A DNA stretch of 64,000 nt from NCBI RefSeq assembly GCF_003589595.1, contig NW_020654810.1, forward strand, positions 9,813,240-9,877,239, in the 5' to 3' direction. The position numbers and the translations under genes were made by a program. Below, piece after piece: positions 1 through 11,097 of this stretch; position 1 is the first letter of the stretch, and the number at the start of each line of letters is the position of its first letter. Under the pieces are notes generated by a model, which ran no database searches, was not told the origin of the DNA, and saw only the letters and a program-made list of their open reading frames with translations. This stretch comes from Hyposmocoma kahamanoa. Taxonomy: Eukaryota > Arthropoda > Insecta > Lepidoptera > Cosmopterigidae.

Positions 1-59
1 GAAACATTTTAATAGCAAGGCAACGATATGATTGAAAATGAAGCGAATGATATAGAAGC

Positions 60-271
60 AGTAGAGCTTCTCGTAAAAGAATTCATCCAAGGAAGCACTG
101 GCACCTTATCTATTTCTGCCACCAAGCAGTAAAATGAGAATTTCTGCGTTTCGATTTGACAGGGTAAGGGTGCTGGTGAAATTACAGGCCCATGGTACTT
201 GTCAACTTATGCCTCATGTTGACCGGCGCGGTGGCAGTGCCCATCAGATATTTGAAATTTAAAGCTCTGAG
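60..271 (+). repeat. Dispersed repeat family A, copy 1
   Basis: First of nine copies in the window of a ~250-bp repeat. Landmarks are 'ctgccaccaagcagtaa' near the start, 'gctggtgaaattacaggc' in the middle and 'aaagctctgag' near the end. Fuller copies end in an A-rich tail after 'gcttaccat', which suggests a short retroelement or a 3'-truncated LINE end. This copy lacks the tail region. Confidence 0.75.
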
Positions 272-1613
272 TTAGGTTAGGCTCTAGGTTCCAATTATTT
301 AAGCGTTTATTACTAATTTTTACATTTTACCCATCATCACGTCTATGAGTCCAAATAATTCTTCGATTTGATCGAAAATCATAACAGAATGCCATTCCAC
401 GTCACTTAACCTTTTAAAACACTCCCGAGAAAAGATGGCTCCTATTGGCCATGCGCGCAAAAATAACTTCATAGTTTCTCGGTATCAGCTACAATCTTTT
501 ACGTAATTTTAAACTAACAATTCAAGGTCAATAAAATATGAATATTACAATTGCAAATTAACATGACAGTAGGTAACATGTTCTATAACAATTAAGTAGT
601 AGCCCGGAATCGAATGTTTTTATGGAATCTTTTACTATAATATTACTTAGTCAACTAATGAACTTTTTATAATAAAACGTGTATAACGTGTAAAATTAAC
701 ATATACGTTTTTAAACAAATCTACAAAAAAATCGTAAACGTTCTTAAGGTGAACTCTTTGTATTTAAAAACAAAATCTATTTAATCATGCGCCCGGACGT
801 ATGTTCCTTGTTTGAAAACTGAGCAGAATGAACACAAACGCGTAGATGAGTTTGTACATTCACGTGCTGCGCCACGTGAAGCAATTGCGCACGGGCAAAT
901 GGTGAGAGGGTGTGAATTGCGCAAATACATGGATTGTCTGAACATGGTGAGCGCCAAAATTTGTTTGGAAGTTTTAACACCTAAATTTGTCTGTAATAAA
1001 TACACCATTTGACGTGATGATCGTCATTAATGTGTTTTAGCGATAGGATAAACTTCATTCCGCACGTGTGTAATTTCACAATACGTGACTTCTAAAAATC
1101 TAATTTAGAGTTTAAAGGAGTTTGTTAATAACAGGAAACAAAGTAATTCCAAACTTGAAATTAAATCTTGTGTTGGCCAACATTCAGAGCTAACTTTACG
1201 ATTATTTGCATTGCACTGGAACAATTTAATAGCTAGCAAAATGCAAAACACGTAGCCAATCTAGTCTTGTTTTTGTAACATAACGATACAGGTACGCCAC
1301 AAATATGGCATGTTGTGGATTATCTGGGGAATCTTTAATAGGGTTAACTTTCTCTGCCAACGTAAAAATAATGGTACATCTGGCTTGTAATACTACCTTT
1401 TATTTGATGAAATTACACTTTGTTTTCTAGTTCGGAGAAAAAACTTGGATAAATATATTATTTTTATTGGATATAATGATGTTTTACTACCATGATCTTC
1501 ATCTATTTTTTCGCGAAAATATTGCATTAATTAAGTGTATTTATTAAAGTTATTAAAGTCAGGACGTTTTACCAGCATGATATTCATTATTTATTGAAGA
1601 AATAGATTTCTCA
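272..1613. other. AT-rich, no supported gene
   Basis: Probably part of the last intron of the GPCR gene that ends at 3259, if that intron starts outside the window. A short GC-richer block at 812-1012 is open on both strands but resembles no known domain. Positions 1015-1065 weakly resemble the repeat unit at 60611-60910. Confidence 0.4.
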
Positions 1614-1815
1614 CAGATGGCGCTACGACAAAAAAGTCATTGAAAAACCAAAACAAAGATCTGCAACAAGCACCTAGAAAAATTCGTAAGGTCCGCTGGT
1701 TTGTGCCGTGGCTTAGCTGGCATAGCGTCTGGCACGGTTTGCTAGAAGACGTTAATTGGAATCCAGCCCGATCGAATAATTTTTTACTAAGTGTTGGACC
1801 TTTGTATTATTAATT
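1614..1815 (+). repeat. tRNA-derived SINE, family B, copy 1
   Basis: It starts 'acagatggcgctacgac' and contains a canonical Pol III A box, TGGCTTAGCTGG, at 1709-1720. A degenerate B box follows near 1751-1764. The tail 'ctttgtattattaattataat' is shared with the other two family B copies. Together they define a SINE with a tRNA-like middle and a conserved 5' leader. Confidence 0.8.
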
Positions 1816-1827
1816 ATAATACTACAC

Positions 1828-2041
1828 TAGTTTGTTATTATTATTGATACAAAGATCGCACAAGCATAAAGAAACACGAAGAAGAAATTCCTTCGATCCG
1901 ATAGGACATTGGGGCAAATGAACCAGTGTCTGTTGCCCCAACGTGGTTATCACTCTACTAACTGAGCTACGGATCGAGCCAGCAGATCTTATGAATTTCT
2001 TTATGTGCTTGTTGCGATTTTTTTGCCGTAGTGCCATCTGT
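1828..2041 (-). repeat. tRNA-derived SINE, family B, copy 2
   Basis: Read on the minus strand it starts 'acagatggcactacgg', continues through 'aagcacataaagaaattc' and ends in an AT-rich 'tttgtatcaataataataa' tail. The A-box region reads 'tagctcagttagtagag'; the B box is decayed. It lies tail to tail with copy 1, so 1614-2041 is a long imperfect inverted repeat. Confidence 0.75.
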
Positions 2042-2820
2042 AAGAACTGAAATTAAAGAAAATGAAAGTTTTTTCATTTTGTAAGCCTGTTGGATAAATC
2101 TAGGGAAGAAAAAATGCCTCGATTACCATCAGACTCGCAGTCGTTTTGGCGACGTCACACATTCATAATTTGAAACACTATGAAATCTTGACAATGATTA
2201 GTTATAATTTCAAATTTAGAAAGAAATAACAATTTATTGTTCTGTCTATAAATCTAACCGATAAATTCACCACCACATAATCTTAGTACAGTTATAAGCA
2301 GTAAAACATTCACGATATACCACACCATGGCAAACTACGCAAGGCTACAAACAGCTAACATACTACCATTCATTAGACTAGGGGAAAAAAATATCAATTA
2401 ATGAAAGTTGCTAAGTAATAAGTTTCCTATTGAACTTAATTACATCTTGTACGACGATATACACGCACACAAAGTTACGTAATTAAGTTACTAAAGAGGA
2501 GGAGCTGGAGTAGGTTACTTATAGCGACAGACAATAAGTTGTGCGGATACATATTGAGAGAACTGGGTCCTATTAATGATTAACAAATATAATAATAATT
2601 GATGTTAGTTGATTGTCAGTTGTTGTCGTGCTCATTTGTTTGTAATTGTATGAGTTAGGTAAAGAATAGAAATTGTTTACCTAACTCCCTTACAAAATTT
2701 TTCCATACACGGTGTCATAACTTTTTTAATATAATGAATAACCAAGGTTAACAAACTGATGTTTGACTAAGCGGCGTGGAGATATCAATTTAATTGTATT
2801 GGTTGTTGAAAACTATTTTT
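2042..2820. other. Intron-like AT-rich DNA
   Basis: No coding potential was recognised. A perfect 12-bp inverted repeat, GAGTTAGGTAAA at 2652-2663 and its complement at 2676-2687, could form a small hairpin. Otherwise I see nothing. Confidence 0.4.
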
Positions 2821-2967
2821 CTGTGGCTCTAGTGAAAAGGGGTAAAGTAAAAAAGGCAAGTATACAAGTAAACGCGAAAAACACTTAACGCTTAATTTTA
2901 TTAAGCTTTATCTGTTTTTCGCGTCTCCTGTAAAGTTGGGTTTTTTGACTTTTCACTTGAGTCACAG
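2821..2967. mobile_element. Foldback (MITE-like) element in GPCR intron
   Basis: The 147-bp segment folds on itself. The left end CTGTGGCTCTAGTGAAAAG pairs with the right end, whose complement is CTGTGACTCAAGTGAAAAG. An inner block 'acgcgaaaaaca' near 2872 pairs with 'tgtttttcgcgt' near 2910. No clear target duplication was found. It ends about 130 bp before the terminal GPCR exon. Confidence 0.6.
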
Positions 2968-3095
2968 ATTTTCTCCTTCTCGTTTAAGTAGATAATGCGC
3001 TTTACGATCTGAAAATATAATTAAAACTTTGTAATGTACCCATCTAATGAAAAAGACCGATAAAGTATAGACCTAATATGTGATCGTTCTTGCAG

Positions 3096-3259
3096 GTGAA
3101 GTGATGGATCTGATGGCCTTGGTGGGATCAGCAGTAAACTTCGTGTTGTACTGCAGTATGTCCCGCCAGTTCCGCTCCACGTTTACCAGGCTGGCTCGTA
3201 AGGTTCTGCCATTTCCAACGCGTGGAGACGCTCAACCTCTCACATCTGCAAATACGTAG
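3096..3259 (+). CDS. Terminal exon of a class A GPCR (peptide-type)
   Basis: A pyrimidine-rich acceptor ending 'gttcttgcag' precedes an open frame of 53 codons that enters with two bases of a split codon and stops at TAG 3257-3259. The protein reads as the seventh transmembrane segment and the cytoplasmic tail of a rhodopsin-family receptor. It has 'SAVNFVLYC' in the position of the NPxxY motif, with F for P, then a likely palmitoylated Cys and the basic helix-8 sequence 'SRQFRSTFTRLARK', then a short tail. Insect FMRFamide and myosuppressin receptors have similar ends, so a neuropeptide receptor at the plasma membrane is the best guess; this is inference. A poly(A) signal lies 45 bp beyond the stop. 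The other transmembrane exons are not recognised in the window and are probably upstream. Fold assignment is fairly sure; ligand is not known. Confidence 0.78.
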
Positions 3260-3304
3260 CATTCCCGAGTACCTGCTACTTCGGTAGTGTATCTGTGAAT
3301 ATCA

Positions 3305-3310
3305 AATAAA
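3305..3310 (+). promoter_or_regulatory. Poly(A) signal AATAAA of the GPCR gene
   Basis: This is the first canonical AATAAA after the GPCR stop codon. Its distance fits a short 3' UTR and supports the view that 3096-3259 is a true last exon. Confidence 0.65.
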
Positions 3311-3319
3311 CTTTTACAG

Positions 3320-5600
3320 TGTATGCTAATGTGTAAGTACTAAGCAATCTAAGTAAACTGCAATGCCACTCAATGATTTGATGATGTAAATTGAGTAATT
3401 TCTCTTAGGTGTTCTACCTAAACTCGTATTCGAGCTATGTTTAGATCAGTTCTAACTTTTATAAAGTTAGTAAATAATAGTATGAAGTTTCTGAATTAAT
3501 CTAGTTATATCTATAGGATTTTCTGGAAGACCAAGCTGCTTTGTAAATGTGGTTAAACGATAGTGAAATTTAATACAATGTAAATATGTACCACGAAATC
3601 TATTTAGTTCTTTGACAGCCGTGAAGGTGGCTACATTTATCATGGCGTCTAGCAAGCCGCACTTTGCATACAAATTTCCTGTTCATCATTGTGTAGACAT
3701 TTATCTTTTGTTGGCTATTTTCCCCTGTTTGGGTTTTCAAACGTTCAAAGATTACGTAAATGATAACTTTAACAATATTTCGAAGTAACGAAAAATACCT
3801 ACCGTTTTTGGTATTGCCAAATACGGCGTTTGATCTTGCATACCATTCGGAAAGGGGAAATAACTTCAAATTCTTATGTAAACGAGACAAACATACTTTA
3901 TTTAACTGCGGACATTCGTGTTCTGGCTTACAAGATGAATTACATTGTGGAATTGGATTTGTTCACTTCTTCCCTGATTTATCACAGGCACTTTAATAAA
4001 AATTGTTGTTTTGGGAAGAGTTTTAGCGTTAAGTTTTTGCGGAAAATTTTATTACCATCTTGGAGATTAATTGGTATAGAATAAGGATGAAATTACGCAC
4101 GACTGTATATTAAAGCGACGAATTTGGAAATTCTTTTTTATGTATTCTGTAATTCATCATTGAAATTAAAAAAAAAATCGTAATTTGACAGGGAGATGAT
4201 TTCTCTATATCACCAGCTTGGGATTCAGTATTTCCTCCAATAAAAAATCCCAAGCAGACATGAGACTACAGTATTGCTCGTTAATATTTAATTTAATTTT
4301 TATAATTTCCTTTTATTTTTTAAATTTGATTTTCTAAGTGATTTACAAATTGTGTTTAGTATTAAGTGGAATAAGTTCTTTGATAAAATAAAGTAAGGTC
4401 GTTGTCTTGTCCAGGCTCTGCGTTTGACCAGCCGACTGACTGACTACACTGACTGAGATTCAAAATTAGACCGTCTTTCTTTGGTAAAAAGACGACAAGG
4501 GCAGGTCTTAACCTCTGTTCAGAGAAGTCGATTTTTTCTGACTGTTCTACAATTTCTATTGTAAAGACAGCCCGTGTAGTAGGTAAACCAATATTTTTAT
4601 AACTATGAGTTCAGAATACGCTGGTGTCTATTAATATACATAACCAATACCATTCATCACTCATTACCATGGGTCCTGTAAGGAGAACGTTGGTCTGTTC
4701 GATAAAATAAATATTCGCAATTAATGGTTTCATTTCCTATTTTGTCAGTTTATTAAAAAATAATTCTGGAATTTCTCATTTTATTATCGAGAGTGCAATA
4801 CAATCTATAAATCAGCAATCTACAGATTGATAATAATTTTATAATTGTATATCAATTGAAGCTCCAGTTGTATTCTAGTAATAATCATTCAAAAAATTTC
4901 CTTTTTATCTTGTATACGTCAGCATTTTGCTATTTTCTCATATGTACAGTAGGTTATTATTAAGATCAATGATGTAATCGTGTCGTTTAACAGACCAAAA
5001 AAACAGAAAGTGGTTGCCCTTTCTGCATCAATCAAGTAGGTACGATACAACTTGACAATACCCGCAGATCTGCGTTTTAAAGAAAGGATGCGGGGTCTGG
5101 ATGACTCAATTAAGGAAGTTTACTGAGTTCCATTAAGTGAAGATAACGTAGATTATCGCGTAATACAAGTTAGTTATAAACATGAAAGTGGAGTTTCCCA
5201 GGAGTGCATGAGTTTACTGTATTTATGGCAATTATACTTGGTATAACAGGGGCGTCAGATAATATGTTTCTCAACTTAATTGTAAGTTCGTTCAACGTGT
5301 TTGGAGTACTTAATTTTAAACTTATTTAGTTAGTTGTTATATCCAATATCACCACAAGGCACTATATACTAGTTTCAATTAGCTATATATAGTACAAACT
5401 ATATAATAGTTTATAGTTTTACACTTATTTAAGTATACACTGAAACGTACATATGCTCATCATAATAAATCCATTATACGTTTTGCTGCTGGGAACGGGT
5501 CTTTTTAAGGCGAGGTATTTCATGGAGAGCCTACTTTTTAGGAGGTGAGGTGCGGGGGACCGCCTCTCGCGTCATGCAACTCGCGCGGAAAATTAATATG
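3320..5600. other. Intergenic, AT-rich
   Basis: No gene or clear repeat was recognised. Several open stretches around 3467-4084 occur on both strands in low-complexity DNA and look like chance. A GACT-rich tract lies near 4435-4456. A GC-richer stretch at 5490-5590 is unassigned. Confidence 0.4.
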
Positions 5601-5608
5601 GATAAAAT

Positions 5609-5895
5609 CATTGACTTACAAATAAATGGACGACGGGTCTAATACAAAAACCACGAAAAGAATGTCCCAAGTCAACCTATTTAAACGTAGTGACGTATAA
5701 AGGAATATGAAAAAGCTTAAACGTTGAATTTAAATTGTAATGTCATTGCAGTACTGTCTAATTTTGCTTGCTTCGCTGTCAGAAGGAACAAACGAAGACT
5801 AAAGCGTGAATGACGCTCTGTATACGATTTTAACGCCCTATAAGTTCGGACACTTTCTAGCGCGGACCCGACGTCCATATAATTGTAAGTCAATG
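5609..5895. mobile_element. Short DNA transposon with 8-bp target duplication
   Basis: The 287-bp element begins CATTGACTTACAA and ends with the complement TTGTAAGTCAATG. The inverted similarity runs ~33 bp inwards through 'atggacgacgggtc' and 'gacccgacgtccat'. It is flanked by perfect 8-bp direct repeats 'gataaaat' at 5601-5608 and 5896-5903. An 8-bp duplication fits the hAT or P superfamilies; the ends do not match the usual hAT CAGNG start, so the superfamily is left open. It has no coding capacity. Confidence 0.8.
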
Positions 5896-5903
5896 GATAA
5901 AAT

Positions 5904-6198
5904 ACATGAGGAGAAAATTTGATACAGATCCAACATCGATAAGGACTGATGGCGACAGACGGCTGTAGTACTTAAAGAAAAATATGTCCATATAAAAAAT
6001 ATGTGCAAAGTTAGACTTTTTATTCTTAAATAATTCGTTTTAGACTTTAATCTGTTTTCTGGATTTTATATGATCGGGTGAAGTACAATATATCCTGGAA
6101 CAAATTAGCACATTCTTTAGATAATGTCCTTCGGTGTATCGCATATTTTTTGTAAGACCGTTACTCAGTAGTAAATACCAGCAAAAATAAAAAAAATA
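5904..6198. other. Intergenic, nothing recognised
   Basis: AT-rich unique-looking DNA between the 8-bp-duplication element and the hairpin. Confidence 0.4.
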
Positions 6199-6265
6199 AG
6201 CAAAAAAATCTGTTTTGTTATATCAAATGATTTACATTTGATATAGCAAAACAGATTTTTTTGCT
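6199..6265. repeat. 31-bp near-perfect hairpin
   Basis: The arms at 6199-6229 and 6235-6265 are complementary over 31 bp with a single mismatch, a T where C would pair. The loop is 5 nt. The short loop and near identity point to a recent snap-back duplication or a foldback tip rather than an old element. Confidence 0.85.
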
Positions 6266-6394
6266 TCTCCTCCGGTGACTCGCCTTAAGGAATGGGTTTA
6301 GGCTATATATAATCCGCCCCGATGGCTCAATCCAGGTCGGAGACTTCACACATTTTTCAAAGGTTACATCACAATGTTGTTCTACTCGTTTTCC

Positions 6395-6620
6395 TAAACG
6401 AGAGATTTTGTTATAATTATTAATACAAAGATCGAACACTCAGAAAAAATTCATTCGATCCGGCCGGATTCGAACCGACGTCTTCTAGCATACCGTGTCA
6501 GACGCGATACCAACTAAGCCACTGAACGAACCAGCGGATCTCACGAATTTTTCTATGTGCTTGCGTCGTATCTTTGTATTTGGTTTTTAACGAGTTTTTA
6601 GTCGTAGCGCCTAGCGCAAA
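6395..6620 (-). repeat. tRNA-derived SINE, family B, copy 3
   Basis: Best preserved family B copy. On the minus strand it has a canonical A box TGGCTTAGTTGG (6510-6521) and B box GGTTCGAATCC (6466-6476), separated as in a tRNA gene. The leader 'ggcgctacgac' and the tail 'ctttgtattaataattataa' match copies 1 and 2. It is not itself a functional tRNA gene: acceptor-stem pairing is not evident. Confidence 0.85.
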
Positions 6621-6744
6621 AATAAAAATTTAGAGGCATATTGTTACTAAACATTTACTAATAATATGTTTTATACTAATCATGGAATCATTTTGCTATC
6701 CTTTTTCTACCATCGGGGGATTCGACGTAGGCTAGAGTTCCATT

Positions 6745-6965
6745 ATTGTGGATATATATCTAAGATTTGCAGGAAGCGTTAGACTTTCACATTTATATGG
6801 CCATCGGTCACGCGGAACGGAATTCCTGCCTGCAGATTTGTTCCCTGAACGCTGTCTATGCCTTGGGCTTTTACAAGACGAGATTGATTAGGAATCATAT
6901 ATAGATGTGCATGTTCCATCATCGACTTCACTTTATATTAGTTCAGATGGAGGTCAAATGTGCAC
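6745..6965 (+). pseudogene. LINE 3'-end relic
   Basis: This segment aligns along its length with 40915-41152. It has 'tttcacatttatatggc', then 'cggaattcctgcctgcag', 'ttccctgaacgct' and finally 'gatggaggtcaaa'. Where decipherable it encodes a 'WNSLP...F..R' type tail typical of the C-terminal end of non-LTR retrotransposon polyproteins. It is full of frame changes and stops. Confidence 0.5.
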
Positions 6966-6970
6966 TTATT

Positions 6971-7915
6971 TTAGTCATAAACAAAACGATTAAGGCCCGG
7001 CGCCCACAGACAGGACGGGACGGCACGAGATCCTTCAAACACAAGTAAGGCAACACGAAAATGCATATAATTATGATTAAAGTGTGAAAACTAGAACAAT
7101 TTGTATATAAATTTGTAATGCATTTCGTAGTATGTAGCTATTTCTAGTCACATCACGCTAACATTTGATTACTCTACAATACAAGCGAACAGAATGATCA
7201 GTTCTTAATATTATTATAATAAAGACGAAAGTTAAGAGTCAAAAGTAGTTTTTAATTTAAATTAATGTACCATAATACATCCTTTTTAGCTTTGTAAATA
7301 ACATGCCTAAGCGTTGATTTAAGCACCTGAGTACTTATAGTTTAGGCTCGAGTAGTTTTAAAAGCCGATTTATAAAATGAAATATTAATGGTGAAGTAAG
7401 TATTTATTAGATATTAATACATTTACTTGTATCTACAGGTACATAATGTTTGATGTTATGAATAACTATTATAATATTGTGGATTTAGTAATTTTAATAT
7501 TCGAAGCACATAATTCTTCCTGCACTTAGATCATTATATTCTATCTCTTATGTCTCTTATGGATAAACAAATAATAGCCACAACATGTGTTGTAACATTA
7601 AAACATGAACTAACCTATTGTAAGTTTTTTTAATATACATTCCCGGACACATGATTCGATTGCCCGGTTGATTGTACAAATTCTGCTGTTCATCTGCCAC
7701 CGAAAAAAGGAATAAGCCACCTTGCGTTTTCAGTATTTAATGCGCTAAGCTTAAACAATGTTTGATTGATAAAAAACTATTATGCAATTTTGAAACTGGT
7801 TTACTAAACGATACGAGTATTTATAAAAGTCGAATTACGTGTTCGGGAGCGTGTAAGGATTATTAAATCAACACTTTCACTTTATAATTAAACGTGAACC
7901 TATGATATTATTTTA
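6971..7915. other. Intergenic, AT-rich
   Basis: A GC-rich stretch at 6993-7030 ('ggcccggcgcccacagac') looks like one end of a DNA element, but no matching opposite end was found. Otherwise I see nothing. Confidence 0.35.
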
Positions 7916-8090
7916 TATGTCTGCCATGCAAAGGTCTCGGGTTCGATTCCTGGTCGGGAGAAATATTTGTATGGCCTACATTTATTTCTTCCGTGATTTT
8001 GGGTGTAAATTGTGGTTGTCTATGTGCGTGTCTTCGGCACCTGCGATACAGGGTTTCCCTAGTGCGGGGCTATGAATGTGTGTGTAAAAA
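7916..8090 (+). repeat. tRNA-derived SINE, family C, copy 1
   Basis: A canonical Pol III B box GGTTCGATTCC lies at 7940-7950. It is followed by the body 'ggcctacatttatttc', 'ggttgtctatg' and 'tgcggggctatg', shared with 44893-45085. It ends in an A-rich tract at 8086-8101. The A-box half is truncated. Confidence 0.75.
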
Positions 8091-8151
8091 AATTAATAAA
8101 ATATAAGCCCAAATTTTTGAGCCTCCTGCACGAAATACCATTCCTTTCCTG

Positions 8152-8244
8152 GGGGCCTACCATAACCTTTCCAAAAACAATGTTATTTTAATGTAAGCTT
8201 AAAGTAAGCTTATTATAATATTACTCATATTCGTACCATGACAA
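8152..8244 (+). repeat. Left arm of a ~1.5-kb inverted pair
   Basis: The segment from 'ggggcctaccataacc' to 'ttcgtaccatgac' is repeated in reverse complement at 9575-9649, with moderate divergence. The two arms could be long terminal inverted repeats of one element with AT-rich, non-coding interior 8245-9574, or two solo copies in opposite orientation. Confidence 0.55.
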
Positions 8245-9574
8245 ACCTGTCAACCAAGTAATTTATTATTGCTGAAGTGATTCAAAGAACGAATGATTTC
8301 CCAACATTGTCTATTCCTTACTAAAAATAGGAAAGAAATAACGCTATTTATAGTATATAATGCCATCTTTTTCTTTTTTGATGTTCCGAATCGTATCTTT
8401 ATCGTAGTATAATGTTTAAGTACTTAATGTTATTATTTACATTTAGAGAATTTTAACTGTTAAAAAAGAAAAGTATGTAATAATAAAACCTATTAAAATT
8501 AAGTTGCTTTCAAATATTTTTCCGCATTTTCATACGAAAAATAAATAAAACAAGCTGAGTCTTGATTGATTTGACGTTGTGAATTCGGAATTATAGTCTA
8601 GTGTCAACTGTTAGTGTCACTAAGGAGCATATAGAAGTCGCTGTCATAATTTTACATTAAATTTTATATTTTAAATTATTTTTTTGACCTAGTGTTTTGA
8701 AAAGATTTTTATTGCAAAATACGCTCACTATTAAATAAAAATTCAAAAGAAAAAATGGCTTAGAAACATCGCGTTTTGTAGACAATAATAAAAGTTTCAT
8801 AGGAGTGAATACTCTTCTACAAGATCAAGTACATAAAGCAAGTAAAAATAATCTTTTCGTATTCTAAAGTTTTTCTATAGATAAAGCTATCGACAAAATG
8901 CTTCCAACAGTGTTTTGAAACTTCTTGAAACTGGTTTGTGAAAGAACTTCTTGGAAATGGTTTGTTTTGTGAGTTATTTTGTATATTTAAGCTTTCTATA
9001 AATATTTAAAACCGAATATCGATAACTATATTTTTATTAAGTTTATATTTTATACATAAATATTTAAAATTAAGCGAGCGCATTACTTTTATGACAGGTT
9101 TTACATCACTTTTCACAATGTATTTAAAGTCGCACATCAATTCGCGCATTCTAACCGATTAAGTATTGCGCGAAAAAGTCAGAAATATTATATCAAATTT
9201 CGCCATGATGCAATTTTGATAGTTTATATTTTGTAAGTCATTCAACTTGAAATCTATTAGTATTAAGAGAATTGCGTCTTACTTCTACTACTATCATAGA
9301 CTATAAATTATCTAAAAACTGTCTACTTTCTATAAATGGTCTTGAAGCATTCTAGAAGGGTTACTTGAGAAAAAAGATAAGAATCACTCTTAACACTACC
9401 TACAGATAGTTTTTCAAAGCACTCTTGTGATCTACTAATAAAGTTGTGCCCACTTTTACTTTAAATTGTCTAGAAACCTTCTTGAGGGAATTTGAACTCT
9501 TAAAATATTCAATCGAATTAAATTCTATTAGATATCTTTTAGTATATATTTAGATATGGGTGTGCTGCTTGGGT
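8245..9574. other. Interior between inverted arms, non-coding
   Basis: Very AT-rich. Short recurring phrases such as 'cttcttgaaactggtttg' near 8921 and 'cttcttggaaatggtttg' near 8947 hint at local duplication. No transposase or other domain was recognised. Confidence 0.4.
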
Positions 9575-9649
9575 ACTTTAAGTGCGTCATGGTACGAAAA
9601 GTCAATGTAAGGTTAAGGTAACATTGTTTTAAGAGGTTGTGGTAGGCCC
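9575..9649 (-). repeat. Right arm of the ~1.5-kb inverted pair
   Basis: On the minus strand it reads 'gggcctaccacaacc' to 'cgtaccatgacgcac', matching the left arm at 8152-8244. A target duplication could not be identified. Confidence 0.55.
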
Positions 9650-11097
9650 GCTGTACGTCTAGCGTACGCTGGGCAATTTTCGGCGAGTAGTGTCAAGCAT
9701 TGTAGTTTATGCCATTCGACCAGTTACGACCGGTTACCATTATGCCAGTCGAAAATTGTATAGTGAGCTTTGTATATGTTCTTATTCAGAATATAATTTC
9801 CTCCCTCGTGAGTTTTTTGCATCAATTAAAAGTTTATCTTAGAGCTTTAAGGTTGAATTTGAGGTAGCGTTTTCGCGTTTTGAGAGTTTCCCGAAATGAT
9901 TGTGATGATGAAATACGAATAAATAAAATTCATTTGAACTCGAAACTTGAACGCTAGAAGATTGTTCGAACAAGCCTCTACAATACAGGGTATTTAGGTA
10001 GTAGCGTACAAACTTTTAGAGGGGTTATTAGGCATCGCCAACAGAATACAATTTTGATATCGACGGTTAACAGGCGACATGATTTAAGCAACATTTTGGT
10101 AACTTTACAGGAGAGCACTTTGAAATTTTCTTGTTGAAAAAAAAAATCACTGTACAAAGTGGTGAAACTTATATATGTATATTAAAATATGTGTATGATT
10201 CTATTGTTTGATGCATTTCGATTTCGTAGATAAGGGAGTATTTTTCACTGAGTCTTGAGCCATATTGCATTATTTTCTGATAAAGGCAGAAGGATTTAAC
10301 GGTAAGAAGGAGCAAATACTAATCAAGGTAAAAATACACACAGGTCACAATTTGTTTCCAATTTGTTTAAGGAAAAATAACTAAAGTTAAAAAGTAAAGC
10401 TGTCATGGGATACGGCTAAAAGGCTTATGTAGAAGATTTATAAAAACTGGTGTGTGGCAAAATGAATCGACGGCAACGATGTATTTGTGTAGTAAAAAGA
10501 AAAGTAATTAAAAAGACAGCTGAAATAGAAAAGACACAAGAGTGTTTTTTTATTGTTATACGTTTTATTCTTTGAGTTATTCGATTTTAGTATTCGATTT
10601 TAGAATAACCAAAATAGTTTAAATACTGTTATAGAATTTAGTTCGTACAATACAAGATAAATAAAATATTATTTTTGTACTCAATTCATTTTTATTTCAA
10701 TTACAAAGACATTATATATATAAAGCTACAAATCCTGACACAGAAAAATAGAACGCATACTTCCCGATATGGTGCAAAAAAGATATTTATACCGTTGTAC
10801 GCGGATAGGCTCCAAAGCAAAGAATCAAATATGAGAAGACCTGACAGTGGAAAATGTAAACGAGTGATCAACGGCCTGCAAAAACTATAACATATGCGGG
10901 GGAGAGATTTTTGTGCATTTTTATGACCCTGGTCAATTTCCGCGGGAAGTAAAAAATGTTCGAAATTCAAATAAACAAGATGGCCGCCTTACAAACTTCA
11001 AAGCTTCCTATCACGGAAACTATTAGAGATAGGTAGAAGGTGCTCGAAGGAATGTCATAGAGGGTAACACTGGTCAACTGCCTGGGTTAAAAAAATT
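9650..11097. other. Intergenic, nothing recognised
   Basis: AT-rich. Open frames near 10675-10970 overlap on both strands in low-complexity DNA and are judged spurious. A short direct duplication 'attcgattttag' occurs near 10580-10604. Confidence 0.4.

Noticed and set aside
812..1012. 66-codon frame between AG and GTGAGC-like sites, considered as an upstream GPCR exon
   Set aside because: The peptide has no transmembrane character and no GPCR motif, and the opposite strand is open too.
3467..4084. Four overlapping frames of 68-96 codons on both strands
   Set aside because: Low-complexity AT-rich DNA, no splice logic, no domain, no consistent frame.
6460..6550. Possible functional tRNA gene (canonical A and B boxes)
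   Set aside because: It is part of a SINE family with three copies; acceptor stem and anticodon arm do not form.
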